Shown here: piece by piece, positions 23,111 to 32,285 of the stretch
How positions within the stretch are numbered: position 1 is the first letter of the stretch
Layout: each line of letters opens with the position of its first letter
Origin: VRUE01 sp035605695
GTDB taxonomy: Bacteria; Actinomycetota; Thermoleophilia; Solirubrobacterales; 70-9
Direction of reading: 5' to 3'
Length of the DNA: 64,000 bases
Assembly: GCA_035605695.1 (NCBI GenBank)
Contig: DATNGZ010000004.1
Span: 35,093-99,092 of the forward strand
The notes under the pieces: generated by a model
What the model was told of the DNA's origin: nothing
Seen by the model: the letters and a program-made list of their open reading frames with translations, nothing else
Database searches by the model: none
Program-made: the position numbers and the translations under genes

Positions 23111-24289
23111 CTACACGGCGCTCGCTTTGATTGCGCCAGCTTTGGTCAGAGGGGCGATGCCGGCGAGCGCCACGCTCTCCTGCGCTTCGAGAGGGGATCC
23201 GGTTTTCGCGAGTTTGAGGGTGACCACGCGGCCCAGACCAGGGACACGGTCGGCCTCGGAGATCAGCTCGTTGCGGTAGACGGCGTCGACCAGCTCCCAG
23301 CCCGCGGAGTTAGACAGGTCGCCGAAACCGGATGGGAGGCCCCAGTTCGCTGGCGAGAGGTAGGTGCTCAAGCGTTCCTCAACGGCGGCCTCCACTGCGG
23401 CGGGCTCATAGCCCGGGAGCACCGTGAATCCCAGTTCGACGTCGATTGACGTGTGGGTCGGGTCGCTGACGAAGTTGAGGACGCCGCTGGGCACCTTTTC
23501 GGCCTGCCGTGCCAGGAGCTCCGCTTTGACCGGGGCGCCGCAGGCGAGTCCCGCTGCGTCGATCGCCACCACCGTCACACACAGGGGGACGTCTTCTTCT
23601 TTGGTTTCGGCGTTGTAGGCGGGGATGCACAGGGCCCGGGCGACGCCGGGGACGGCCCGCGCATCGATCTCGAAGTCGACTGGCAGAATCAGCGAGAGCG
23701 AGAGCAGCTGCAGCGTCTCGACCAGGCGGTCGAGGTAGGCGTCTTCTTCCTCGGCGTCGACGCCGCCGGCGCTGACGTCGGTGAGCGCGATCGCGTCGAC
23801 AAAGGCCAGGGAGTCGGTGAGGCTGGGCGGATCGGAGAGGCCGTTGGCGGCTTCACCCGGTTCGACGCTCTGCAGCACCACCTCGCCGGCGGCCGTTGCC
23901 GTTTTCCCGGCTTCGACTTCGACGTCTTCGATGGTGCGGAAGGAGAAGATCTCATCGCCCGCTGCGGCGATAGTCACCAGCGTGCCGACCGGGATCGTGT
24001 ACCCAGCGTTGTCGATCATCGTCCAGGTGCTCGGCACCGTGGCGGGCGCCGCCTGGACCGGCGGCACGTTGACCACTGATTCGCCGAACCGCTTGAATGC
24101 CTCCTTGGAGATCCTCGCCGCCTGTTCGCGGTTCGTCGAAGCGATCCGCGCGAAGGCTTTAATTAGGAAGGTCTCAAGGTTGCCTTCGGCCGGTTCCCAT
24201 CCCTCGAACGCTGCTTCGAGCGCTTCGACAACTTCCTCCTCGAGGGTGAGCGCGTCGTTTTCGACCAAGACCTCAACGAAGTCAGACAT
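23111..24289 (-). CDS. baseplate J-like protein (P2 gpJ/gp47 family)
   Basis: 392 aa. Contains PVQAAPATVPSTWTMIDNAGYTIP in part, then ANGLSDPPSLTDSLAFVDAIAL and GVDAEEEDAYLDRLVETLQL, the characteristic centre of baseplate J proteins. Forms the wedge of contractile baseplates. Overlaps gp25 by 8 bases. Confidence 0.85.
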   Translation of the reverse strand: MSDFVEVLVENDALTLEEEVVEALEAAFEGWEPAEGNLETFLIKAFARIASTNREQAARISKEAFKRFGESVVNVPPVQAAPATVPSTWTMIDNAGYTIPVGTLVTIAAAGDEIFSFRTIEDVEVEAGKTATAAGEVVLQSVEPGEAANGLSDPPSLTDSLAFVDAIALTDVSAGGVDAEEEDAYLDRLVETLQLLSLSLILPVDFEIDARAVPGVARALCIPAYNAETKEEDVPLCVTVVAIDAAGLACGAPVKAELLARQAEKVPSGVLNFVSDPTHTSIDVELGFTVLPGYEPAAVEAAVEERLSTYLSPANWGLPSGFGDLSNSAGWELVDAVYRNELISEADRVPGLGRVVTLKLAKTGSPLEAQESVALAGIAPLTKAGAIKASAV

Positions 24290-24602
24290 TTGCGGCCTCC
24301 CTCCTCACGGCGATCTGTTCAACCATCTCTTCCACCCTCGCCTCACCGACCACCCGAGCCCGAGGCTCGTCCCGTTCGACGGCGGCGAGGTAGGCATCGG
24401 CGGTCGGGGTGGTGCTCAGTTGGCTGAAGAGCTTCCGTGGGCGCCCGAAGTCCGGCGCCTCAATCCGCGATCCGGACGGTGTGCTGAGGACAGCGTGGAT
24501 GCACTGCTCGATCTCACGCGCTGAGTCCTGCTCGACGGTCTGGAGCTGCCCCGCCAAGACCTGAAAGGGCACACGAAACTTGGGCACGAGGGTCTTAGGC
24601 AC
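24282..24602 (-). CDS. GPW/gp25-family baseplate wedge protein
   Basis: 106 aa, GTG start with AAAGGAG nine bases upstream. EQDSAREIEQCIHAVLSTP followed by GSRIEAPDFGRPRKLF matches the gp25/GPW signature of T4 and P2 baseplates. A dispersed palindrome lies directly upstream of its ribosome binding site. Confidence 0.85.
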   Translation of the reverse strand: MPKTLVPKFRVPFQVLAGQLQTVEQDSAREIEQCIHAVLSTPSGSRIEAPDFGRPRKLFSQLSTTPTADAYLAAVERDEPRARVVGEARVEEMVEQIAVRREAANV

Positions 24603-24619
24603 CGGCTGGCACTCCTTTC

Positions 24620-24637
24620 ACCGGCAGGTCTGCCGGT
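24620..24637. repeat. dispersed palindrome copy 4
   Basis: ACCGGCAG-GT-CTGCCGGT, perfect arms. Intergenic, immediately upstream of the gp25 Shine-Dalgarno on the minus strand. Confidence 0.9.
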
Positions 24638-24644
24638 TAGGTGG

Positions 24645-24721
24645 TCAGAGAGGAATTTCGGGTTCGGTGGCGTTGGTCCACCGCCGCAGGATCACCGGGG
24701 GGGCCGCTTCGCAGGGTCCAT
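24645..24721 (-). CDS. small gene requiring a -1 frameshift at a C7 run
   Basis: AAAGGA seven bases before ATG at 24721 is an excellent start, but frame 0 (MDPAKRPPR) stops after nine codons. The -1 frame after the run of seven C (24703-24697) continues PVILRRWTNATEPEIPL to the stop at 24645. Either programmed -1 slippage or a one-base indel in the homopolymer would give a protein of about 25 aa. Confidence 0.45.
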
Positions 24722-24732
24722 GAATTAGTCCT

Positions 24733-26673
24733 TTAAAGCTCGTACCAATTTTCGCCGTCGCACACGAGCTGGATCTGACCTGGCCCCGTGAATTTTTCGT
24801 CCAATTTGAGGACCCCTGCATTTTCGAGACTCGCAGTGCTCGTGAAACGCAGGGTGAGGACGCGGCCTTTGTGGCTTGCGGCGATCGTTGTGATGGTCGA
24901 AGACCCAGAGATAATCCAGTAGTTGGAGTGCACCCCGAACGACATGGATGCGCTGGCGCTGAACGGACCGATTGACTGATCGGTATCGATGGAAGCGCCG
25001 CGGTTGTTCGTGCCAACGAGTGAGAAGCCGCCGCCGGTGTTTTCCTTGACGCGGACTGTGGCGATATTGAGGCTGTCGCTGGTGCCTTCGGATTTGATCG
25101 CGAAGCCGGTGTTTTTCTGGAGATCCGGCCCGGTGACCTTGGCCCCATTGGCCTGGTCAATGAACCGGATGCCATCAGACCCATTGCCGTGGGCCTGAGA
25201 GCCATTGACCGTGCAGGAGAAGGCGTTTTCGATCTGAAGCCCCCGCAGGGTGTTCTTGTCGAAGAAGCCGCCGCTGATGTTGAGATGAACAACGCCCGTT
25301 GAACCAGGTGCCGCGCAGATAAGACCGTGCTGCCCATTTTCCCTCGCGTCTGTCGCAATGACTTCGCAGCGGTGATCGGCGTTGCCCGTTGCGGAGATCG
25401 CAATGCCGTGGCCCAGGTTGTTATCGGCGGAACAGCCGATGAACTTCGTCCATGACTCAGAGTCGTCGAAGGCGACGGTTGCGCCTTCGCTGTGGCTCGC
25501 CGCGGCCCCCCGGCCTGAGCTCCGTTCACAGCCCGTGAGCGTGTTCCCTTCGATCAGCGAGTAGGAGATGCGCTCGCTGCCGATGATCACGTTGCCTTGC
25601 GGCGGGAGGAACGAGGCGTCTACTAGGGGGACTTCGGTGACCGAGGCGTTGATTGCCACAGTGAGTGTGGTCGTCGTCGTAACCGATTCCAGGGCCCTGG
25701 CGCTGAACCCCGCAACAACGTTGTTCTCCGCCGTGCAACCAAGGAACCGGACGTGGCGACCACGAATGTCGTAGCCGTGATCGGCGTTACCCGCTGCGTA
25801 GCAGTCGATCAGGGTGGCGCGCTCGCAGGACTTGACGTCAAGGCCGTCCGAAGAGCCGGCGGCAAGGCCGTTGTTGAGGATGCGGCACTTCTCGAGGTAG
25901 ATGTCGGAGACGGGCCCGCGCTTCGCGACGGTACTTTCGGGTCTTCCTTGGAGCCCCAAGCCGTAGCCTCGGCCGTTGATGAAGTTGCAGCGCAGGGCGT
26001 GGAAGCGACGGATCGAATAGGCATGAAACAGCGCGCCGGCAGGGTCAGCTTCTTCGAGATTGGAGTTGTCCTTGTCCCCGTCGAAGGTGATCCCCTCCAG
26101 GTAGACGTCTTCGACGGGGACGTTCGACCCGATGCCCGTCATGCTGAAGGTGCCACCGAGAAGCGAGCCTTCCTCGTCCGGGTCCAAGCGAAGCGTGGTA
26201 GCGCCTGGCCCGGCCCCGACAAGGCGGAGGTTGTTTACATATTTCAGGCCTTTGACTCTGAAAGTCCCAGCGGGAAAGCGCACCTCGCCGGTTGGTCCGG
26301 CGCTGTTGATTGCCGCCTGGACCGGAGCCGTGTCGTCGGCTACACCATCTCCCTTGGCCCCGTAGCTCTTGACATTGGGGACAAACCAGACGTCGGGCGT
26401 GGGCGAGCTTGGCTCCCACCACTCAATCACCGGGGGGCCGTCGAGGGGCTGGGCGATCCGGGCGCGGTCGAAGCGCTTCGGGTAGAAGATCCCCTCGGCG
26501 CCAACGTACGGGGTCCACGGCATCGGGTCCGTCGCCAGCAGGGGATCTAGGGCCTGGACTGTGCAGCGGATCAACTGGCCCTCCGAAGCCGCGTCGTCGA
26601 GCACGACCCCGGTCCGCAGTTCAGGCGGAGGAATCGTTACGGCTCCGGCGGTGAGGTCGGCGGGGTTCGCCAT
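24733..26673 (-). CDS. right-handed beta-helix tail spike
   Basis: 646 aa from ATG at 26673, overlapping the hub stop as TGATG. Residues 1-110 form a distinct N-terminal region (GQLIRCTVQALDPLLATDP) likely to attach to the baseplate. From about 115, VKSYGAKGDGVADDTAPVQAAI is the pectate-lyase-3 type start of a parallel beta-helix, with many N/G-rich turns. Such spikes bind or cut surface polysaccharide; catalytic residues cannot be assigned here. Confidence 0.85.
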   Translation of the reverse strand: MANPADLTAGAVTIPPPELRTGVVLDDAASEGQLIRCTVQALDPLLATDPMPWTPYVGAEGIFYPKRFDRARIAQPLDGPPVIEWWEPSSPTPDVWFVPNVKSYGAKGDGVADDTAPVQAAINSAGPTGEVRFPAGTFRVKGLKYVNNLRLVGAGPGATTLRLDPDEEGSLLGGTFSMTGIGSNVPVEDVYLEGITFDGDKDNSNLEEADPAGALFHAYSIRRFHALRCNFINGRGYGLGLQGRPESTVAKRGPVSDIYLEKCRILNNGLAAGSSDGLDVKSCERATLIDCYAAGNADHGYDIRGRHVRFLGCTAENNVVAGFSARALESVTTTTTLTVAINASVTEVPLVDASFLPPQGNVIIGSERISYSLIEGNTLTGCERSSGRGAAASHSEGATVAFDDSESWTKFIGCSADNNLGHGIAISATGNADHRCEVIATDARENGQHGLICAAPGSTGVVHLNISGGFFDKNTLRGLQIENAFSCTVNGSQAHGNGSDGIRFIDQANGAKVTGPDLQKNTGFAIKSEGTSDSLNIATVRVKENTGGGFSLVGTNNRGASIDTDQSIGPFSASASMSFGVHSNYWIISGSSTITTIAASHKGRVLTLRFTSTASLENAGVLKLDEKFTGPGQIQLVCDGENWYEL

Positions 26674-28610
26674 CAGAGACCCTTCGGGTGGCGCTTGGTC
26701 TGGAAGGCTGCTAGGTCGGAGGCTGAGTAGTTGGGCTTGCCGACGCCGCCGCTGACGCCGCCACACTCGAAGAGCACGCCTTCGAGCTCGATGATTACGT
26801 GTTCGGTGTGCGGGTTGCCGGTGCCGGCCTTGTCGTGGACGGTGACCAGGTCGCCCTCCCCGGCCTCGCCCCAGCTCGTCAGCGTGGACGTGGTCAACCG
26901 GCCGTCGAGCAGGCCGCCGGCATTGAGCACCTTGGAGACGAAGCCCGAGCAGTCGTAGCCGTCCGGCCCGAAGCCGCCCCAGATGTAGGGCTTGCCGATC
27001 TCCCCTTCGGCGAATTCCCGCATTCGCTGCACCGTCTCGTTGCTCCCACTCGAGGCGGAGTCCGAGTCTTCCTCCGACGTCGTCTGATTGGGCGGCTCGC
27101 CAAGCGGTGCGGTCGGTTTGCGGGCCTTGATCGTCAGCAGGCGCGCGTCGGCGTCCCCGGTCAGTGCCCCTTCGATCGTCTCGATCAGGTAGCGGCCGCG
27201 GCCTTCACCCGTTGCGGCCTTGCGGTTGGAGCTGACGGCGGCTTTCTGGCCGCGGCGCAACGGTGGATCTCCGAAGCCGACGCTGGCTGGCCCATACCCG
27301 CCGATCGTGATCACGCCGCCGGGGGGCACCGACCACTCCTTCGCCCAGGCGTACACCGTCACGGTGGTGACCGGCTTGTTGCCGTTGCAGTCGAAGTCGA
27401 CGTCCTCGATCCCCGGCGTCGAGGGGCGGGCCTCTCCGGGCTTGCGCTCGATCGCCAGGCGGACCATGCCACGAGCAAGTTCCAACTCGTCGATGAAGAA
27501 GAAGCGGCCGGCGACGAAGAACGCGCGCCAGTTGCGTTCCTTGGCAAGGCGCTTGATCGCCTCCCAGTAGTTCTCGTCCTTGCCGACCTCGAAGTAGAAG
27601 GCCTGCGTGGTCGTTTCCTCGCCGCCCAAGTCGCCGCCGCCGAAGGCGTCGAGCCACCCCTGCGCCTCTTTCTGCCAGGGGCCGTAGTTCCCGGCACCGT
27701 TGCTCGCGTCGCCGGCGCTGGAGCGCTGCACCGCCTGGGCAATCTCGTGCGGCTTCGCGTCGGGGTGGGCCCGGTAGTAAGCGAGGGCGCCCGTCGCGGT
27801 CGGTTCGTAGCCTTTGAGGAAGCCGACCACTGCCTCCTCGACGTTGTTGGGATTCCCGTCGAACCCGGACACCGACTCGGGTTCGATCTGCATGTAGTTG
27901 CCCGAGAAGGCGCCAAGGCCGGACTCGACAATCAGCGCCTCCATCACCGCCAGCAGCACCGCCTTGGGCGCCGAGTAGGACTCTGCGGTCCGCAGCGCGC
28001 GATCGCCGACGTCGATCTGCGCCTTCGTCGCCTCATCGCCCTTTACCTCGAGGCCGTCGACGTCGCCGATCCCGTGGTCGCGATTGGCCTTCGCGTCGGA
28101 CTTGGCGGCGTCGCCCTGCGCCTTCGTCCGAATCGGCTGCTTTTCGTGCAGCTGCGGACAGTGCCAAGGGATCCGCGGCTTGACCTCTTCGATCAAGCTG
28201 ATGACGAACTCGGCGCACGTCACTTCGTCTGGCTGACCTCGGTGCGCCTGGACCTTTTTTGGGCCCTTCAGCTTGCGGAGGTTGGCGATCGCGCTTTCCT
28301 CGAGCGGGATCGTGAAAACCGTCCCCGCCTTCTTCATGCCGAGGTAGGAGAAGCGCAGGCCGTCGAGCTTGGCCTCCCAGTCTTCGGAGAGCAGGGGCAG
28401 GTCGAGCAGCGCGAGCGACTCGTCACGGACTTCCAGCCCGATCGTGCTGCCACCGCCGATGGTCCGCTTTAGAGTCGGCGTCGGCAACAGAGCGCCGCCG
28501 ATCTTGGCCGCCACGCCCTGCCCGTCGCGTAGCTCGAGCTCGTCGAGATCCGAAGCGTGGCCCTGTACCCGATTCGGGATCGCCTTCGCCTTGGCGACCG
28601 CGGGGCTCAC
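26673..28610 (-). CDS. tail hub protein with NlpC/P60 peptidase and transglycosylase-like region
   Basis: 645 aa. N-terminal hub region (gpD-like) to about 200; a lysozyme/transglycosylase-like stretch at about 205-320 (LLAVMEALIVESGLGAF, YMQIEPESVSG); more hub sequence; then a C-terminal NlpC/P60 domain from about 525 with catalytic Cys in GYDCSGFVSKV and His in HTEHVIIEL. It would form the central tip and locally digest peptidoglycan on injection. Confidence 0.8.
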   Translation of the reverse strand: MSPAVAKAKAIPNRVQGHASDLDELELRDGQGVAAKIGGALLPTPTLKRTIGGGSTIGLEVRDESLALLDLPLLSEDWEAKLDGLRFSYLGMKKAGTVFTIPLEESAIANLRKLKGPKKVQAHRGQPDEVTCAEFVISLIEEVKPRIPWHCPQLHEKQPIRTKAQGDAAKSDAKANRDHGIGDVDGLEVKGDEATKAQIDVGDRALRTAESYSAPKAVLLAVMEALIVESGLGAFSGNYMQIEPESVSGFDGNPNNVEEAVVGFLKGYEPTATGALAYYRAHPDAKPHEIAQAVQRSSAGDASNGAGNYGPWQKEAQGWLDAFGGGDLGGEETTTQAFYFEVGKDENYWEAIKRLAKERNWRAFFVAGRFFFIDELELARGMVRLAIERKPGEARPSTPGIEDVDFDCNGNKPVTTVTVYAWAKEWSVPPGGVITIGGYGPASVGFGDPPLRRGQKAAVSSNRKAATGEGRGRYLIETIEGALTGDADARLLTIKARKPTAPLGEPPNQTTSEEDSDSASSGSNETVQRMREFAEGEIGKPYIWGGFGPDGYDCSGFVSKVLNAGGLLDGRLTTSTLTSWGEAGEGDLVTVHDKAGTGNPHTEHVIIELEGVLFECGGVSGGVGKPNYSASDLAAFQTKRHPKGL

Positions 28611-29251
28611 AGCTTGAGGACCTTGCCCGCCGGCAGCTTCTTGCCGGGGTCGGTGAGGCCGTTCTTGTCGCCGATCTCCCTCCAGCGGCGCCAGTCGCCG
28701 TTGTAAAGCTGCGCGGCGATCGACTGCAGCGTGTCGCCTTTGCTCGTCGTGTAGGTGCCGCCGACGGCGACGTTCTGGGCGATGCGCCCGCCCGAGTTCT
28801 TCCCCCTGCGCCGTCGGCGCTCCTTGACCACTTCGGGCCGGACGTACTGCATCAGCTTCAGCGTCAGCCGCTGGCGAAGCAAGGTGTTGTCCTCGTCCTC
28901 GTCACGGATCGCTTCGCCGAAGTCGGGGTCGCCACCGAAGACCCACAGGCGCCCGTCGCCATGGTGGATAGGCCCGAAAGCACGGAACGGCAGCGCGTCC
29001 TCGTTGCCCAGGCTCAGGATCGCGTCGAGCTGGCGCTGCACGGAGTTGCCCTGGTGCAAGCCATTGAGGTAGATCGGCACGTCCTGCTGGAAAGGCGGCG
29101 GGCTCGTGCGCGTCGTGATAGCCCGTCGGCCACCCGTCCGCGACGTGATTTCCCAACCGGCCGCACCGGCGGTCGGCGTTGCCGGGCCGTCGCCCATCTG
29201 GACCTTGATGTCCACCTTCGGGTCGGCGCAGACCAGGCGCAGGAGCCTCAT
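28607..29251 (-). CDS. LysM tail protein (baseplate/hub-associated)
   Basis: 214 aa from ATG at 29251, overlapping the tape-measure stop as ATGA; a longer open frame upstream is shadow. Residues 1-150 are an XkdP-like region (PIYLNGLHQGNSVQRQLD, LPFRAFGPIHHG); the C-terminal LysM runs from YTTSKGDTLQSIAAQLY to LPAGKVLKL. Comparable proteins cap the tail tube at the baseplate. Confidence 0.75.
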   Translation of the reverse strand: MRLLRLVCADPKVDIKVQMGDGPATPTAGAAGWEITSRTGGRRAITTRTSPPPFQQDVPIYLNGLHQGNSVQRQLDAILSLGNEDALPFRAFGPIHHGDGRLWVFGGDPDFGEAIRDEDEDNTLLRQRLTLKLMQYVRPEVVKERRRRRGKNSGGRIAQNVAVGGTYTTSKGDTLQSIAAQLYNGDWRRWREIGDKNGLTDPGKKLPAGKVLKL

Positions 29252-31548
29252 GCGACCGCAGCGTCGTCCTCGGCGACCTGGGCGACCACTTCGGCGAGAA
29301 GCCGCCCGGCGATCTCGACCGGGACCCGGATCGTCTGGTTGCCCCTGCCCGGCAAGCTCAACGGGCCCGGGTCGAGCGGGGTCACACGGGCAGCACGCGG
29401 CAGCTGCAGCATCTCCGGTCCGCGCTCGCCCACAACCACCGCGCCACGGCGGGCGATGTTGCCGCCGGCGGCGAGGTGGGGCAGATCCGGGAAGTTGATC
29501 GTCTGCCCTCCGACGGAGCCGAGCGGGCCGAGGTCGACGCTGGGGACGGTGAAGTGCAGGCCGTTCCACCTGTCGATCACCCAGTTGATCGCCGAGCGGA
29601 AGCCCTCCTTGATGAAGTTGAAGAGCCCGCTCCCTGCGGCCCTCAGACGGCCGGGGATGCTGGCGAAGAAGCCGACCAGGGCACTGAACTTGCCGAGGAC
29701 GAAGGAGACAACGCTAGACGCCGCGCTCTTGATCTGGCCCCAGTGGTCGAGGATCAGCTTGACGGCGATGCCGATCGGGCCCGCCAGGATCGCGACCATC
29801 GTCTTCCAGTGCGAGCGGACAAAGCCGATCACCGTCTGCACGGCGCTGGAGACCGCGTGCTTGATCGTGCTCCAGTACTTGATGATCAGGGCTACAGCGA
29901 TGCCGATCGGGCCCGTGAGGGCGATCAGGATGTACTTCCAGTTGCCCTTGACGAAGCCGATCACCGAGCCGACCGCGCCCTTGATCCAATCGAAGCCGAC
30001 CTTCAGCGCGTTGGTGACCCACTCGATCGTCGGGCCGAGGAAGTGGAACTTTTCGTTGAGGAGGATGATGGCGGTGATCGCCAGCCCGATTCCGGTCGTC
30101 ATCATCACCCCGCGCACGGTCAGGCCGAACCCGGCCATCGCGATTTTCAGCGCGTTGAGGATCCCGACGCCGGCGGCCAGGGCCCGGAAGCCGGCCACGA
30201 AGCGACCGAACTTGGCCAGCCCGATGATCGCGCGCCCGACCCCGCCGGCGAAGTAGCCCATCGCCGAGCTCAGCGGGCCCAGGGCGATGCCGAAGGCGAT
30301 CGTCCCCATCACCGCCGTTTTCATCGGCTTGGAGAGCTTGCCGAAGGCCTTGGCCACTCCGGAGACCTTCGGGCCCGCGAAGTCGACGAAGTCGATCAGC
30401 GGCGGCAGCAGCTCCTGCCCGACCGTGATCCCCAAGTCGATCACCTGGTTCTTGAGGATCTGCAGCTTGGAGGCGACCGTCTTGTAGCGCTTGCTCGCCT
30501 CCTGGGTGAGCGCGTTGTTCTTCTGCCAGGACTTGACGCCGAGGCCGAGGCTTTGGCTCAGCAGCTTCCCGGCGCCAGAGGCCCGCAGCAGGGTGTCCTG
30601 AATCCGGGAGCCGCGCAACTTCGGGCTGAGCTTGTTGAGGACGGCCGGTACGTCCTTGCCTTCCTTCTTCAGCCGCGCGAGACCTTCAATCCAGGTCACC
30701 GTGGCCGCGGCGGCGTCGTTCTTCCAGGCCTTCGCGAACTTCCCCGAAGACGTCCCGGCGATCGCGGCGAAGTCTTCGAGTTCCGGCCCGCCGGCGGCGA
30801 TCGCCGAGTTGAGCGACTTGAAGACCTGCGACATCGCCGTGCCTCCGGCCTCCGCCTCGATCCCGACCGAAGACAGGGCGTTGGCGAAGCCGAGGATCTG
30901 CGGCTCTGACATCCCGACGAAGTTGCCCGCGGCCGCCAGGCGCAGCCCCATCGCGGCGATGTCCTTCTCCGTCGAGGCGCCGGCGTTTCCGAGCGCGACG
31001 ATCGTCGATCCCAGCCGGTCGAACTGCGACTGGGGCATCTGGGTGATGTTGGCGAAGCGCGCGAGCGTCGACGCGCCTTCCTCTCCCGCCAGGTTCGTCG
31101 CGACGCCCAGGTCGGCTACGGTGCGGGTGAAGCCGAGGATCGCCCGCCGCTTGATCCCGAGCTGACCGGCGGCCTCGGCGATTTCGGCGAGCTCGTTGGC
31201 GGCGACGGGAATGTGCGTCGCCATCGACCGGAGGCCGTCTTCGAGCTCGGCAAACTGCGCCGGAGTCGCGGCGACGGTCTTGCGGACGCCGGCGAACGCC
31301 GATTCCCAGTCGATCGCCGCCTTGACCGCCAGGCCGCCCCCCACCGCGAGCGGCAGGGAGACGTTGCGCGTCCAGGTTCGGCCGAAGTCCTTCAGCCGCT
31401 GGCTCGAGGCGGCGAACCTGCCCAGCGCTTTCGCGCCGCGCAGCCCCATCGCCTCGAGCGTGGCGGTTGACTCGGTGACTTCGCGCTTGAACTGACGCTG
31501 GCCGCGCAAGCGCAACCGCACGTCGATCGAACTGGCTCGCGCTGGCAT
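29248..31548 (-). CDS. tail tape measure protein
   Basis: 766 aa. The TP901-type core (WESAFAGVRKTVAATPAQF, LAEIAEAAGQLGI, GEEGASTLARFANI) is followed by multiple hydrophobic helices at about 410-620 and a Gly-rich C-terminus. The protein sets tail length. It directly follows the chaperone pair (TAGATG junction). Confidence 0.9.
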   Translation of the reverse strand: MPARASSIDVRLRLRGQRQFKREVTESTATLEAMGLRGAKALGRFAASSQRLKDFGRTWTRNVSLPLAVGGGLAVKAAIDWESAFAGVRKTVAATPAQFAELEDGLRSMATHIPVAANELAEIAEAAGQLGIKRRAILGFTRTVADLGVATNLAGEEGASTLARFANITQMPQSQFDRLGSTIVALGNAGASTEKDIAAMGLRLAAAGNFVGMSEPQILGFANALSSVGIEAEAGGTAMSQVFKSLNSAIAAGGPELEDFAAIAGTSSGKFAKAWKNDAAAATVTWIEGLARLKKEGKDVPAVLNKLSPKLRGSRIQDTLLRASGAGKLLSQSLGLGVKSWQKNNALTQEASKRYKTVASKLQILKNQVIDLGITVGQELLPPLIDFVDFAGPKVSGVAKAFGKLSKPMKTAVMGTIAFGIALGPLSSAMGYFAGGVGRAIIGLAKFGRFVAGFRALAAGVGILNALKIAMAGFGLTVRGVMMTTGIGLAITAIILLNEKFHFLGPTIEWVTNALKVGFDWIKGAVGSVIGFVKGNWKYILIALTGPIGIAVALIIKYWSTIKHAVSSAVQTVIGFVRSHWKTMVAILAGPIGIAVKLILDHWGQIKSAASSVVSFVLGKFSALVGFFASIPGRLRAAGSGLFNFIKEGFRSAINWVIDRWNGLHFTVPSVDLGPLGSVGGQTINFPDLPHLAAGGNIARRGAVVVGERGPEMLQLPRAARVTPLDPGPLSLPGRGNQTIRVPVEIAGRLLAEVVAQVAEDDAAVA

Positions 31549-32285
31549 CTACTTCCTCTTCTTCAGGGATCTCGCGAGCGCGTCGACGAAGAAGTTCGCC
31601 AGCTCTCGCCGTTCATCTCGCCGGATGGCGGCCAGGTGGGGCGCCCGGGCGAGGAGACTGAGTCGCTCAGCGGGGTCGTCGCTGTTCAGGAACAGCGAGC
31701 CGTCAAGACCGAGCGAATCGAGGTACGCGGCCTGCTTGACCTCCCCCCAGGCTCCTATTCCCCCAGCAGGCTCTGGTCGATCTCATGCACGCGGCCTTTG
31801 CGCCAGGCACCGATCGCATTCAGGTGGTCGATGATCGCGTCGGGGTTGCGGCGCAGGCCGTCCTCGCCCTCCGGGGAGAAGGTCTCGAGGACGATCTCGC
31901 GGGCCTGGTCGACCCCCTCGATCGCGAGGACCTCGGCCAAGCGGGCGTCGAAGCGGATGTTCTGCTCGGCGTCGTCGACCAGGACCTCGAACTTGTCGCC
32001 GACGCGGACCAGGATCGCGTCGCAGGCCGAGACCAGGAAGTCGGCGGCGATGCCCATGATGGTCTTGCCGCTGGCGCCGGAGCGCTGCGCGGATTCCATC
32101 TTGCGCCCCACCTCTTCACTGTCCTTTTCCGGCATCAGCCGGTAGCGGATCTGCAGGTCCTCGTAGTCGGGAACCCGAAGGGTGAGGGACTCGCGATCGA
32201 CGATGGCGGCGCGCTGCGCCTTGACGCGCGCAAGCGCACCGCCGAAGCGGTCCTGGCTCTCGCTACCGGCAGAGCTGCCGGTCAC
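31549..32285 (-). CDS. tail assembly chaperone, -1 frameshifted long form (G-T type)
   Basis: The short chaperone frame ends GAA TAG, and the slippery heptamer GGGGGAA covers those last codons. A -1 shift there continues in an open frame GIGAWGEVKQ onward for about 70 residues to a basic tail (SLKKRK) with TAG at 31549, immediately before the tape-measure ATG. The layout exactly matches lambda G/GT and mycobacteriophage chaperones. The long product is about 245 aa. Confidence 0.8.
31755..32285 (-). CDS. tail assembly chaperone, short form
   Basis: 176 aa from GTG at 32285, overlapping the tube gene stop (GTGA). Helical, with YRLMPEKDSEEVGRKMESAQ and FEVLVDDAEQNIRFDARLAEV. Residues 2-7 (TGSSAG) are encoded by a dispersed palindrome. 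Position between tube and tape measure supports the role. Confidence 0.75.
   Translation of the reverse strand: MTGSSAGSESQDRFGGALARVKAQRAAIVDRESLTLRVPDYEDLQIRYRLMPEKDSEEVGRKMESAQRSGASGKTIMGIAADFLVSACDAILVRVGDKFEVLVDDAEQNIRFDARLAEVLAIEGVDQAREIVLETFSPEGEDGLRRNPDAIIDHLNAIGAWRKGRVHEIDQSLLGE
31758..31764 (-). other. programmed -1 frameshift slippery site
   Basis: GGGGGAA on the minus strand, in frame as G GGG GAA directly before TAG. GGGGGAA is an established slippery sequence in phage tail chaperone genes. Confidence 0.8.
32265..32282. repeat. dispersed palindrome copy 5
   Basis: ACCGGCAG-AG-CTGCCGGT, perfect arms. Located at the first codons of the tail chaperone gene, at the tube/chaperone junction. 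Confidence 0.9.

Noticed and set aside
24722..25529. Long minus-strand frame upstream of the C7 micro-gene, overlapping the spike
   Set aside because: Out-of-frame shadow of the beta-helix spike gene; only its last part, after ATG 24721, is considered real.
28628..28650. CCGGCAG...TTGCCGGG resembling the dispersed palindrome
   Set aside because: Spacing and centre differ (extra bases between arms), so not counted as a copy.
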